NCBI GenBank assembly: GCA_023935145.1
Contig: CM043704.1
Location: forward strand, 92,212,373-92,276,372
Reading direction: 5' to 3'
DNA from: Bretschneidera sinensis
Taxonomy: Eukaryota > Streptophyta > Magnoliopsida > Brassicales > Akaniaceae
DNA length: 64,000 nucleotides
The position numbers were made by a program, and so were the translations under genes. Of the stretch, positions 23,065 to 34,046 are shown piece after piece. The number at the start of each line of letters is the position of its first letter. Within the stretch, counting starts at the first letter, position 1. Below the pieces are notes generated by a model. It searched no databases and was not told the DNA's origin. It saw only the letters and a list, made by a program, of their open reading frames with translations.

Positions 23065-26000
23065 GTAGTACTTTCTTTTCTGCTCTGTTTTTTGGGATTT
23101 CCTTCCAAAGCTACCAACTGCATCATCTCTCTCCACGTAACTTGCTTTTCCCCTTTATTTTCTACTTTAGACATTGAAAATTGGTTGTCTTATGAACAAA
23201 AAATTAGAAATACTTGAAATTATATGCAGAGTTATGACAATAGCTTAAATGGTTTAAGTGATTTGAATATATTATAAAACATATGTATTGTATTAATCAG
23301 TCAGTTTACTGTTTATATTAATCAATCACGTAAACTGACAGCAACTTGCATTGAAAAACGTAGTGGTAAGAGTAGTTTTTTCTTGCAATGAAAAAAATAA
23401 CAAGGAAAGAACATGTACAAGTACCGCATTATTAAAATATCATTTGGTTTTACAGTTATTTCGATTTATAATTGTTTAAATAGTTTTTAAAATAATTTTA
23501 GAATTAAAATTATTTTGTATATGGTAAAATAATTACAAAAAATAATTTTACTACGACAAATGTTGGTTAGAAGTCCTTTTTAGCTTTTAATATTTTCAAA
23601 AATCATTATTTAAAATATTTAATTTAACCATCGTTTAAATACTATATAAAATAAAATTATTAAATCCTCAACTCCTATGGGCCTTATTATAATCCTCTTT
23701 TACCTGTAACTTATTAAATCTTTTAAGCCAAATATTTGCACAAATATCATGAATTAATATATTTTATCTCATAGGAGTAATAATAATTGAATTATAAGAA
23801 ATTTAAAATAAAATTCCGTTCAAGTTAAGGATTTAAGGATGAAAAAAAGAAATTGTCTCATTGTAATTTTCTCTTTCGTCGGTGATAATTATATCAGAAA
23901 ATCGCATATCTTTTAAATATTAATTTTAGATTCATCTGAAACTTTAATAGTAATTTTACTGAATTTTTTTAATAACATTTATTTTTTAATTACACAGTTA
24001 CATAAAACTTCTAAAAATTATAAATAAAAAAAAAAAAAAAAACTTGTGAATTGTAATAAAACCAATCTAGGGCTTGGTCCTAGTTTCCCCATATAATGAT
24101 TTGTTTTGCAAGTACGTAAGGGCAATATAGTCCTCATCATCACTTTATTTCCTTTCGCAAGAAGAAAATAAACAGAATTGAATTTTTTTTTTTTTTTTAA
24201 GAAAATAAAAAATTCAACACATCACGTGACCTGAAGACTGAAAGACTGAAAGTGGCTGTGATCGTGGTTGTCAAAGGGACATCCCAGATTACAAGCACTG
24301 CAACGTATCCTTCACACGTGTGAGTCTTATCCAATAGTAACTCCTTTTCTTTGGACAAAGAACCCAATAATGAGATCTTCTACTGTCAGCTTTTCCTCTC
24401 GCAGTAAAAAGCTAATTTATATTTTGGACAAATTCTCAAATTTATTAAAATAATATTAATATATATTTTTTTTAAATTCATAATTCATTTCAAAACATTA
24501 ATTTTTGTTATTAAATAATTTAAAAATAAATTTTTTAAAGAATTAAAATTTTAACTGAATATTAATTTTTATGATTACTAAATTATTTTTTAGTGTCATA
24601 AAAAGTTAATTTTTTAAAAAAATATATTAGAGATGAAATAAATTTAACAATAAATTTTTTAGAGGTTTTCAAAAATAAAATTAACATCGTTCTTTTTCAA
24701 AAATTGTTAAAAAATATATTTTAAATAGATTTATATTCTATTATATGGTATAAAATAAATTTTACTTCATATATTTTATATTTTAAAAAATATTATGATA
24801 TTATTGTCTATCTCATTCCTCGAACAAATGAAAATAAAAAACCATCATAAAAAAATTAAATAGAAAGTTTGTTCATTTGTTTTTTTATAAAATTAAATAG
24901 CCTAACATCTCAAATAAATGAATATCAAATACCACAATAAAATAAAAATCAAAGATAATATTTTATATTTTAAAAAGTAAAATGATATTGCTTGTTTTTA
25001 TTTTAAAAAATGAATTAAAATAACCTAAAAATTGTATTATTAACAATTTTGAGATAAATAATTGATAAGTAAAGTTATTAAACTTATCATAATCACTTTT
25101 AGACATTTTAACACTAAGAGTACTTTGATCATCGTGAAAAGTAATATCCAATTAAATTTTAATTCTTCAAAAAAAATTATTTTGGGACTGATTGATGCTA
25201 GAAATTAATATTTTTTGTTGAATCATGAGTTTTAAAAATGTTTGGTATATTAATATCATTTTAACAAATTTAAATATAATGCTGTATAATTTACCCGTAT
25301 ATTTTAATAATAAAAACAAAAATATCAATCCTAAATAATAAAAAATTACCACAAAAATGTACTAATTCAGCTAACCAAACATAGCATAGGATAGCATTGT
25401 ATTACTAATTTCATAAATCTAGCCAACCTACATGTGGGAATAGAACACCTTACTTTGAAAGCATGAAAATTGCATTAACGTAAAAAGTTTCTATAAGACG
25501 GTTGTTTGTTTATTTATTTATTTTGGGTTTTAAAAAAATTATAATTCGAATTAATTAACAAAGTTTATTTTAATAATAATTTAAGATTAAATTATATTTT
25601 TATATCCTTTAAAAATAAAATTTTAATTTAAAATGAATATGGCGTAGCATACAGGCTATGTTATCACTATAATGTAACCAAATTACTTACTTACCTTAGA
25701 TCGAATTAATAAAAAAAAACCAAGAGAAAAAAGTTTTACATATTTTGATTTGTTTTATTTAAAATATATAAATAAAACGGTTTACATGTACTCAAAAAAT
25801 TAACCGGATCAATACTCCGACATCGTCATCACCCAAAAACAAAAGTGGTTAGCTTTGGCTTTAGGTAGAATAGACATTGTCATTAACTCATTGTGCACAC
25901 CCCAAAGTTATTAGGTGGGACGTAGAGCTAACACCTAAGAGCTTCTGTATTTAAACTTTGAAAATTGAAAGAATAATGTCCCTTCTGCTTACAAAATTAT

Positions 26001-28443
26001 CTTCGATTGGGATTTGACGATTAGACAATTTGTGTACATCAAGAATCATAAGGCAGTTATAACTAGATTACGACTTGCCACCGGATGTTGTTGGCCTATT
26101 CCTATCACTATATCTGAATATAAGCTATTAAATTAACCAAAAAAAAAAATTATGATCATCGTATTGTAATAAAAAGCCAAATTTTATTTCAAAACTGATT
26201 TAATTAAATCATAAATAGTAAGTTCGGACTTAAGTAGTCAAACACATGTTTGGAAATTAGTAGGTTTGTTTCGTCTTAAAATCCTTTTAATTTTGGAAAT
26301 GGTTCAACGAGACTTAACCCTCCAACCCAACAAATGAGGCATGGCAACAAATTTATTTAAAGACTTTCTTCTGTCTTCTGTTGTTACTAATTAAGTTTCA
26401 TTAAATTACTAATGAACTTTCAAGAAATTTTCGGAGTATGAGTTGGTGGTATCCGAGGGACAACCAACTACCAATGGACCAGTACATCTATAATTGGGAG
26501 ATAAAAGCCGCATTTACATGTAATGCACCGATGTTTAAATACTTAACTTTCCTTTTTCAAGAGGAGCAGTGATCGTTTCTGTCAAGAGGTCGTTCACCAA
26601 TATAACCCAACAAGGAGAAAACGCCATGGTTGGCAGTTGGCACACCTTCTTTTCCAACAAGGAGACTTGAACGAAAAAGGAAAGTTAGAAGAAAAAAAAT
26701 GAGAAATCTGTAATTGACCATTAATATTTTTCTTGTAATTCCTACTTTTCTTTTGAAATCATACTTTGTAAAACAAGGAACTTGTGGGCTAACCGAACTT
26801 CATAGAAACCAAGAAAACTTGGAGTCACAATGGGTGTAACCGACAGTTCGTCTTCCTTCATCGATGTCCACACTAATAAATTACGATCAAAAAAATTCTC
26901 AATATCGATCAAGTTGTCGTTCATTAGTTTTCACAAGTCTAATTATACGATATTTTAGATAGGGGATTTTTATTTTGTAAATTTTAAATTATTAATTTTC
27001 TTGTTGTACATATGAAAATTGTAAAGAGAACTTCATGAACTTCATATAAAGAACTCCATGGTCTTCCTAGTTTGTTTTTTTTTATCAAATTGATCCTTAG
27101 TTTTGATTTAGGAAATCTATCGAACGGTTGCATGAACACTTGCGCACACGAAAATTATCGGGCGATTGCACAAACACTTGCGCATACAAAAGCAAGTAAA
27201 CTAGATAGTACTCAAGTAGAGAATTTGAGATAAATGTGGTTGCAAGAAAATTATGAGATATCTAAAGTGTGATAAGAGCCCCTTTTATGGAAATATTATT
27301 TAGGTTAATTTAAAACAAGTTAGTTTAAATTGGTTCAAGATAAAATTTGCTCTGAACCAATAAAAACTAATGTGCTTTAAGTTAACTTAAATATAAATCC
27401 AAACATGAATTATATAGTGATTAGGATTTCGGTTCTATTAAGAAAAGTAATCCTCTAATGCATTATTCTAAAGGGATTAAAGTTTTTGTTTGATTAGGGC
27501 TTAGAAGCAAAATTACTCTATTACCCGCACGTGGGATTTTATCGTTTGCCCCTTTCCTTGATGGCTAGGTGTAGCTCTTTTGTTGATTTGTGAAATTTAG
27601 CCTACGTCAACACCCAAATTTTTAATTGATTAAATAAGCCTTTTATAATTTGATTCAATTAGGACCCGTTAACTCCCCTATTTTTTTTTTTTTAAGATAA
27701 GCATTTAGACCGAATTGTTTAGCCTGCTGTCTAAAATGCAATGAAAATTTTCTAGTTTAAACTTTACATAAGACCAATTTGAATCAAGCGAGTTAAAGTA
27801 AAGGACTTAATTGGATTAAATTAAAATTTTTGAAACTTATTTGACCAAAAGAACAAAAGAAAACGTAATATAGAAATATTTCTTTATTAATTTAATGCTT
27901 ACAAAATTCTTTAATTTAGGTTTTAAATTAAATATTAAGTTAATAATTTTCGATAATTGGACTCTTGCCTGTCTTTCTTCTTATCCACGAACTTATTCTA
28001 TTCATAGTTGCCTTATTTAATACTTATTTTCCTTCATGATCAAGGCAACTATACTACTGGTTCAGCCGCATCAGTGTGCTGTCAACGTGATTTAAGAAAC
28101 TAATTTATTTAAATCTGTTGTCAAACATGACAATATTATCACGCAAAGGTTTGAGCTTTATATACAACTTAAATTAAGTATACATTCGCTTACTTAGCTT
28201 AAAATCTAAATGGATCAACCAGTTTTTGGGCCCATTTAATGCCCTGAGCCATCCACATGAGTTTGAACGTGTATATATGTACATACGCGTGTGCGTATAT
28301 AAAAATATGTATTTATTTTTTTATATAATAACAAAAATCAAGATCAAACTAGGATCTTTTATAGAAAAATATTGAAGATAACCACCAATTCGAAAAGCTC
28401 AGTTTATAAAATAAATGTATTTATACATACATTATTAAGTTTT
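22857..28443. other. NAT4 upstream region and gene-free AT-rich DNA
   Basis: The first few hundred bases hold the NAT4 5' flank, with CT-rich sequence on the minus strand. From 23.2 to 28.2 kb I see only AT-rich intergenic DNA with no supported gene. 27121-27200 has two diverged copies of a roughly 50-bp unit containing AACACTTGCGCA. 28190-28443 is a diverged copy of 45225-45505 (listed separately). Confidence 0.5.
28190..28443 (+). repeat. Dispersed copy of the 45225-45505 segment
   Basis: Shares TTTTGGGCCCATTTAATGCC and ATAAATGTATTTATA in the same order with 45225-45505. The match stops exactly where the Tat-like LTR begins at 28444, so 45505 shows the unoccupied state of this insertion site. 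Confidence 0.75.
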
Positions 28444-28958
28444 TGATGTAGTAAATAATTAACTCTTCAGTAGCCTCGTGAAACGTGGAAGACTCTCTCT
28501 CCAATAATCAGATGATACGTGGCAGCATCAATGATGGGCACGCAACATTGCAAATGATGAAGCCATAATCATTCATAAATTTCTCACACATAAAAATGGA
28601 AGCAAGATTTCAGGAACTGCATCGTCCCTACACACATAACAAGACCCCTCGGAAAAAAAAGCGGGATCTCAATAATCGTGTCGTCCTGAGCACGTAATGA
28701 ACTTGCTCCCTGAACCGCTATAAAAAGGCCCAAGGTATGCAGATCTTAACACAATTCAATTTCATTACGAACATCATCACTACTGCTATCACAATTCTCT
28801 CCATTTTCTCTCAAAAACTTTTGCACTAACAAAGGCATTGGAGAGTCTTTGGAGGCACCACCCCCCTTACCCTCTGGTGATTCTTTAGTTCATTGCTCTA
28901 TTCCTATGCAAGCCTTAAGATTTCGGGTCTTCAGCTCAACAGTAGATTTTCAGCATCA
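28444..28958 (+). repeat. 5' LTR of Tat-like element A
   Basis: 515 bp from TGATG to CATCA, a 5-bp terminal inverted repeat also seen at 53396 and 57012. CTATAAAAAG at 28728-28737 is a good TATA box. The downstream CATTGGAGAGTCTTTGGAGG block followed by a C-rich run is conserved in all LTRs of this group in the window. Confidence 0.85.
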
Positions 28959-28964
28959 ACAGAA

Positions 28965-28982
28965 TGACGCCGTCCGTGGGAA
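28965..28982 (+). promoter_or_regulatory. Primer-binding site, Tat-like element A
   Basis: TGACGCCGTCCGTGGGAA, one base from the TGGCGCCGTCCGTGGGAA of element B at 62430. It lies six bases after the LTR. Confidence 0.85.
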
Positions 28983-29149
28983 ACCAATCTTTCGCTAACC
29001 AATAGAAGCGAAGAAATCTAAATAACTCATCTGTTGCCATACCACCTAGAAACACCACCAAGAATACCAACAAAGGAATCGTCAGAACCAGTGCCACACC
29101 TGCACAAAACAATACTCATAGCCAGCAGTCTGGCTTAAGGTTCCTTGCT

Positions 29150-30520
29150 ATGTTTGAACATATGACCTCTAACTGTGACCCACGAGCTCTTCCGGTAGTG
29201 CAACATCTTCGTCATGCAGAGATGGATCCTCCTGAAGATCTCAGAGTTGCCACCTCAATGCATCTCGCTATTCCAATTATTCAAGCACAATTCGTAGAGC
29301 TCTCTCGTTTGGTGACGGACTTGGCTCTCCAAGTCTGGAGAGGAGGTCGGCAGCTCTCACCCCCGTCTCTTCACTGCACTCCCAGGCGAACTAGCCCTCC
29401 TAATGACGGGCTCCCCATCGACAGTCGTTCCACTGCAGAGCCTTCACCACCTCGTGCCAGTAGATTTAGATGAGGCTCCTCTTCCAGAAGCAACCTCAAC
29501 CTGGACAAACAGATTGAGGAGATGGAAGAGAGAATCAACAAAGCCTTCAAATGTCAGAATCATAACGTCCCGATGAACTCAGTGTCCAGGACCCACAATT
29601 CACATGGGAAGTTTTCGAAGCTCCGCTCCTGTCAAATTTCTGGATGCCACAAATCAAGCCTTACGATGGCTCGACATATCCTTTAGATAACCTACAACAT
29701 TATAAGACCACCATGATACTGCATCGACATTCCGATCCTGTTATGTGCGGAGCGTTTCCCCTGATGCTTGAAAAAGCTGTTGGCACGTGGTATTCCCAGC
29801 TGAAGCCAGGAAGCATCGGCACCTTCAAGGAACTTAGCTAGCATTTGCTCCCCATTTCTTCAGCGGTAAGGAATCCAAGAAGACCTCAGAGAGCCTAGTC
29901 AACATCATTCAGCATAGAAGGGAAAGGCTTTGAGCCTACATCTCAAGGTTCAATACCGCTGCATGGGAAATCCCTAACCTCGATCCCAACGTACAAATGT
30001 TGGAATTCAAAAATGGATTGAGATCTGGAATCTTCAGCTCCAAGCTCACCAGGAGATCGCCTAAAGACATGAACGAGGTCTTGATTCGAGCAGATAAGTA
30101 CATGCTGGCCGAAGACGATCAAGTTCTCCAAAGAAAAATGGAAGGGGAAACAGAGAAGAAGAGGAAAAACACCAGCTATTCTCAAGGTGGGACAACCAAA
30201 AACCCTCATCACGAGGGCAGATATAAGGCTACCACTCATTTTGAAAGTTTCACTCCTTTCAACACATCCAAGACCAATGTCCTGATGCAGGTTCAGGATG
30301 GGGCATTCCTTTAATGGCCCCCGAAGCTGCAGCGCCTCAATGGGGATCATAGCAATTGGTGTCAATTCCATGGAAACCATGGGCACGATACTGAGGAGTG
30401 CCATGCTCTGATGCAATAGATTGAGGTTGTTATCAACAAAGGTACTTAAAGAAGTTTACCGGATCGCGGCAAGAAGGAATACCCGATCAATCCAAGAAGA
30501 GTCTAAGACGTTCCTCTAGT
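29150..30520 (+). pseudogene. Tat-like gag, element A
   Basis: Fragments in different frames. 29150-29473 is the N-terminal region. 29644-29841 is the retrotransposon Gag core (LQHYKTTMILHRHSDPVMCG, then GTWYSQLKPGSI), ending in a frameshift where a T is missing from the codon that is TAT in element B. 29997-30314 follows (FKNGLRSGIFSSKLTRR, DMNEVLIRADKYMLAEDDQ). A zinc-binding segment CQFHGNHGHDTEEC then precedes a TAG at 30417-30419 and a short tail IEVVINKGT. Clear homologue of 62469-64000. Confidence 0.88.
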
Positions 30521-30598
30521 CAAAATCAATTGTGTCGATGTAATACCCATATTCTTAAAGGGTAAAAAAGTAATTTGATAGTTATTACATTAAATTAA

Positions 30599-30603
<5 letters not shown>

Positions 30604-30630
<27 letters not shown>
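30604..30630. repeat. (AT)n microsatellite
   Basis: Perfect AT run near the start of solo LTR 1. Confidence 0.9.
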
Positions 30631-30634
<4 letters not shown>

Positions 30635-31187
30635 GATTTACTATTGAATGAAATAATCATTTTTTAAAAAAAAAAAAAGCAACCACCTGGACGCTTGTAT
30701 AAGTTATAAGTAACGTGCATCTTGCATGCAAGATATATGAAAATAAAAAATGAGAAGAACGATGGTAAGGCTGGGGAAGTGGTTTGAATATATATATAAT
30801 TGGTTTTTTTTTCTTACCAAATCCCGTTTGGTTTTCTTCTTTCTTCAATTCAAATTCTTCGCAAAAAATTCATAAAGAAAATTTCTCCAATATTAGAGAT
30901 AGTATATTCATTCAATTACAATAGCAAGACTTTATCATAATTGAGGTGTTGTTGGTCAGTAATCTCAATAAATTGTTGAAAGAAGAAGGAAATACAAGGA
31001 AGTGATCTACGAGTAGCTTTAAGTGCTACGTGGTGAGTTAGATTTACTTTTAGTAATCGAAACCAATAAAAATATGAAATTTCTGAAACATATGATTGAA
31101 AAGTGGATATGATATATGAGGAGATAATTTAATGAATATGATAAAAATAATAATTTTGAGAAAGAGCTGGATAGCTAAATTGAATAC

Positions 31188-31700
31188 TTGAATATATGTT
31201 TGTTTTCATATATTTGCTCATATGCATAAAATAAAATATCAGGAATGCACCTGGTCTGTTTGTTTTAATATTATTGCTTATATGAATAAAATAAAAGACC
31301 AAGAAGGTAGTTGGTCTGTTTGTTTTCATATTATTGCTCATATGCATGAAATAAAAGACTGGGAAGGCAACCGGTCTATCTGAAAATAAAAGACCGGGAA
31401 GGCAGTTGATCTAGCTAAAAATAAAAGGCCTGGGAAGATAGCTGGTCTAGATGAAAAAATAAAAGATCGGGAAGGCAACTGGTCTAGTTGAAAATAAAAG
31501 GTCAGGAAGGCAACCGGTCTAGCTGAAAAATAAAAGGTTGAAAAGGCAACCTGTCTAGCTGAAAATAAAAGACCGAAAAAGCAGCCGGTCTAGCTGAAAA
31601 TAAAAGATCGAAAAAGCGGCTGGTCTAGTTGAAAATAAAAGACCGCGAAAGCAGCCGGTCTAGTTGAAAAAACCAGGAAGGCAGCTGGTCTGGCTGAAAC
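31188..31700 (+). repeat. Compound minisatellite in solo LTR 1
   Basis: Three units of about 60 bp containing TTTGTTTTCATAT and GCTCATATGCAT (31188-31375) pass into roughly nine shorter units of about 35-40 bp. The short unit is close to GAAAATAAAAGACCGGGAAGGC followed by AGCCGGTCTAGCT. Unit sequence and spacing vary. Confidence 0.9.
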
Positions 31701-32630
31701 ATGTTGACTCATAGGAAGACATTCCCAAATGATAATATGAAATGATTTGATGAAAAAGAAATAAAGATAATTTAAATTCATGTATTACATTTGTTTTAAA
31801 TATTGATTATTATTGATTGAGATACTAAAGTATCATTCTTGATTGTGAAATTATTTACAGACAGATGAGTCTCACAAATAGACAAATATGATGAGAAAGA
31901 AATATGAAAGTATGATATGATAAAAATTATTTGATTGATTGATTATACGCTGTGAACCTCATAACAAGGTAAATAATAATGTTAAATTGATAATCTCAAG
32001 ATGATTAAATATATGAGAAGAAAAATTGATACGTCTGATGATTAATTTAAAATGAGATTGATAAATGATTGAAATTATAATAGGACGTTATTATTGATTT
32101 ATATGAGATAATAAATGAATGAATATGAGAAGATTATTTGAAAGGTTGAATGATTATCAGTCAAGAAATAGATGATTTATATTGGTAAATTAGAAAATAT
32201 TGAATTATAAGATGTGACTGGAAGTATATAATCGAGTACTTCTAGTAAATTTAATTCATTGAGCTTGTGAAGCTCACTACTCATTGTTAAATAATTTTAG
32301 GTAGCAGGCAGGACAGATAGAATTGTGAGCTGAGATTTAGATTGAATCATTTTCTGTAAGCCACGTGGTCCATATTCTCAGACTAATGGAAAAAAAATTA
32401 TAAATATCCATGCATTATATGTTGTATATATTATTTCAATTGAAATTTTAATAATATAACTTCCCTGTTGAGGGTTAAATGTTGAGGATTTATGTGTGTG
32501 TGTATATACACACACACACATTCAGTTGATGTACATTTTTTTTTATATTGTTGCATATATGAGTTGTGCTAGGATTTCAAAATGTGACAACACCGTATCG
32601 GGGGTGGCCAACCCAGGATGGGTCGTTACA

Positions 32631-33379
32631 GTCAAGTTCCCCAGAAGAGTCCGAAGATGAACCGAGAAGAACCTGACCAGAGTGGCCAATAAGTCACAGT
32701 TACTAGAATTATCAAAACAATCTGTGGTGGACCAGTCGTCGGAGGTAACTCTGGGTAGAACAAGAAAAGATACGTCAGATCCTTAGCTTCCATCAGCGGG
32801 CCTCATAAATGACGGAAGACAAACCAGACAATCTCCTTCACGGATAATGATCTGGACGAAATGCAGACCCTGCACCATGATGCAGTGGTAGTTTCCCTCC
32901 TTATAGTCAACCACGACATCAGACGCATCTTGGTGGATAACAGAAGTTCGGCGGATATTTTATTCTACGATGTTTTTCAGAAGATGCAATTGAAAGATAG
33001 CTAATTAAAGATGATCTCCACCCCGTTATATGGTTTTTCAGGGCCTCTGGTGTTCACGGAAGGTAGCATAGTTCTCCCAGTGACCGCGGGGATGGTTCCA
33101 CGGACTACTACTATACATACTACTTTTTTGGTAGTCAAGCGACTGTCGTCCTACAATGTCATTCTCGACAGACCTACTCTCAACGAACTGAAGGCGGTTA
33201 TCTCCACCTACCATTTGAAAATGATATTCCCCATTGACGACAGAGTGGATGAAGTCAAAGGGGACCAGCAAGTCTCTAGGTCCTGTTATCTGAATTTTGT
33301 AAGAGGAAGAAAGAGAACTGAGGCTTTACCCCTTGAAGTGGAAGACTTTAGATATGAGGTCAAAACCCCGCGTGCCTAG
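32631..33379 (+). pseudogene. Tat-like gag-pol linker and aspartic protease, element A
   Basis: 32690-32800 reads ICGGPVVGG-type linker residues typical of Tat polyproteins. The protease follows: HDAVVVSLLIVNHDIRRILVDN, then RSSADILFYDVF, a stop, and 33011-33379 (MISTPLYGFSGP, YNVILDRPTLNELKAVIST). The active-site triplet, normally D-T/N-G, reads D-N-R (AGA where GGA is expected, near 32945). Confidence 0.87.
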
Positions 33380-33382
33380 CCT

Positions 33383-34046
33383 ATGGAAGATTTGACCGCT
33401 GTTCCGCATGGCGAAAACATCTCCAGAATAGTCCAAATTGGTTTCGGTCTCTTGAAGAATCTCAAAGAATCGTTCATCTCTCTTCATCTGAGGAATCGAG
33501 ACTTGTTTGCGTGGTCAGCCTCAGATGTGTTTAGGATAAACCCTAAGGTCGTCGTGCACCAACTAAACATGGATCTGAGCCACATGCCAGTTACTCAAAA
33601 GAAAATATCATTTGCCCTCAAGCGATAAGCCGCCATAAAGACCAAAGTTCATAAACTACTCGGGGCTGACTTCATTTAGGAGATGGATTATCCCGATTGG
33701 ATGTCTAATGTGGTGATAGTGAGAAAACCCAACGACAAGTTGCGAATCTGCATTGACTTCACAGATCTGAACAAGGTCTGTCCGAAAGACAGTTTTCCTC
33801 TGTCGCGAATGATCAGTTGGTTAACGCCACCTCATGGCATAAACTTCTGACTTTCATGGACGACTATTTTGGCTATAACCATATCCTTATGCACAAGCCT
33901 GACCAAGAGAAAATAGCTCCGTCACTGACTAAGGGCTGTACTGTTATAAAGTCATACCATTTGGGCTTAAAAAGCCAAGGCGACCTATCAGAGATTGGTG
34001 AACAAGATCTTTCGTGGTCAGATTGGAAGAAATATGGAAGTTTATG
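33383..34046 (+). pseudogene. Tat-like reverse transcriptase, 5' part, element A
   Basis: Reads SRIVQIGFGL, then RNRDLFAWSASD, then WMSNVVIVRKPNDKLRICID and FTDLNKVCPKDSFPL, the fingers/palm of gypsy RT, with several in-frame stops and shifts. The last codons before solo LTR 2 read IGRNMEVY, immediately before the catalytic VDDM. Confidence 0.9.

Larger units (their letters stand above)
30539..32630 (+). mobile_element. Solo LTR 1 (about 2.1 kb, Ty3-gypsy Tekay-like) nested in element A
   Basis: Starts TGTAATACCC and ends GGTCGTTACA. It is flanked by GTCGA and GTCAA, a 5-bp target duplication with one mismatch. The gag-pol reading of element A resumes directly afterwards. There is no coding region, PBS or polypurine tract inside, so it is a solo LTR left by recombination between two LTRs. 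The end motif GGGGTGGCCAACCCAGGATG is shared with solo LTR 2. Length and ends suggest the Tekay/Del chromovirus group (inference). Confidence 0.88.

Noticed and set aside
31129..31781. Minus-strand frames across the solo LTR 1 minisatellite
   Set aside because: Repeat-derived translation in non-coding LTR DNA.
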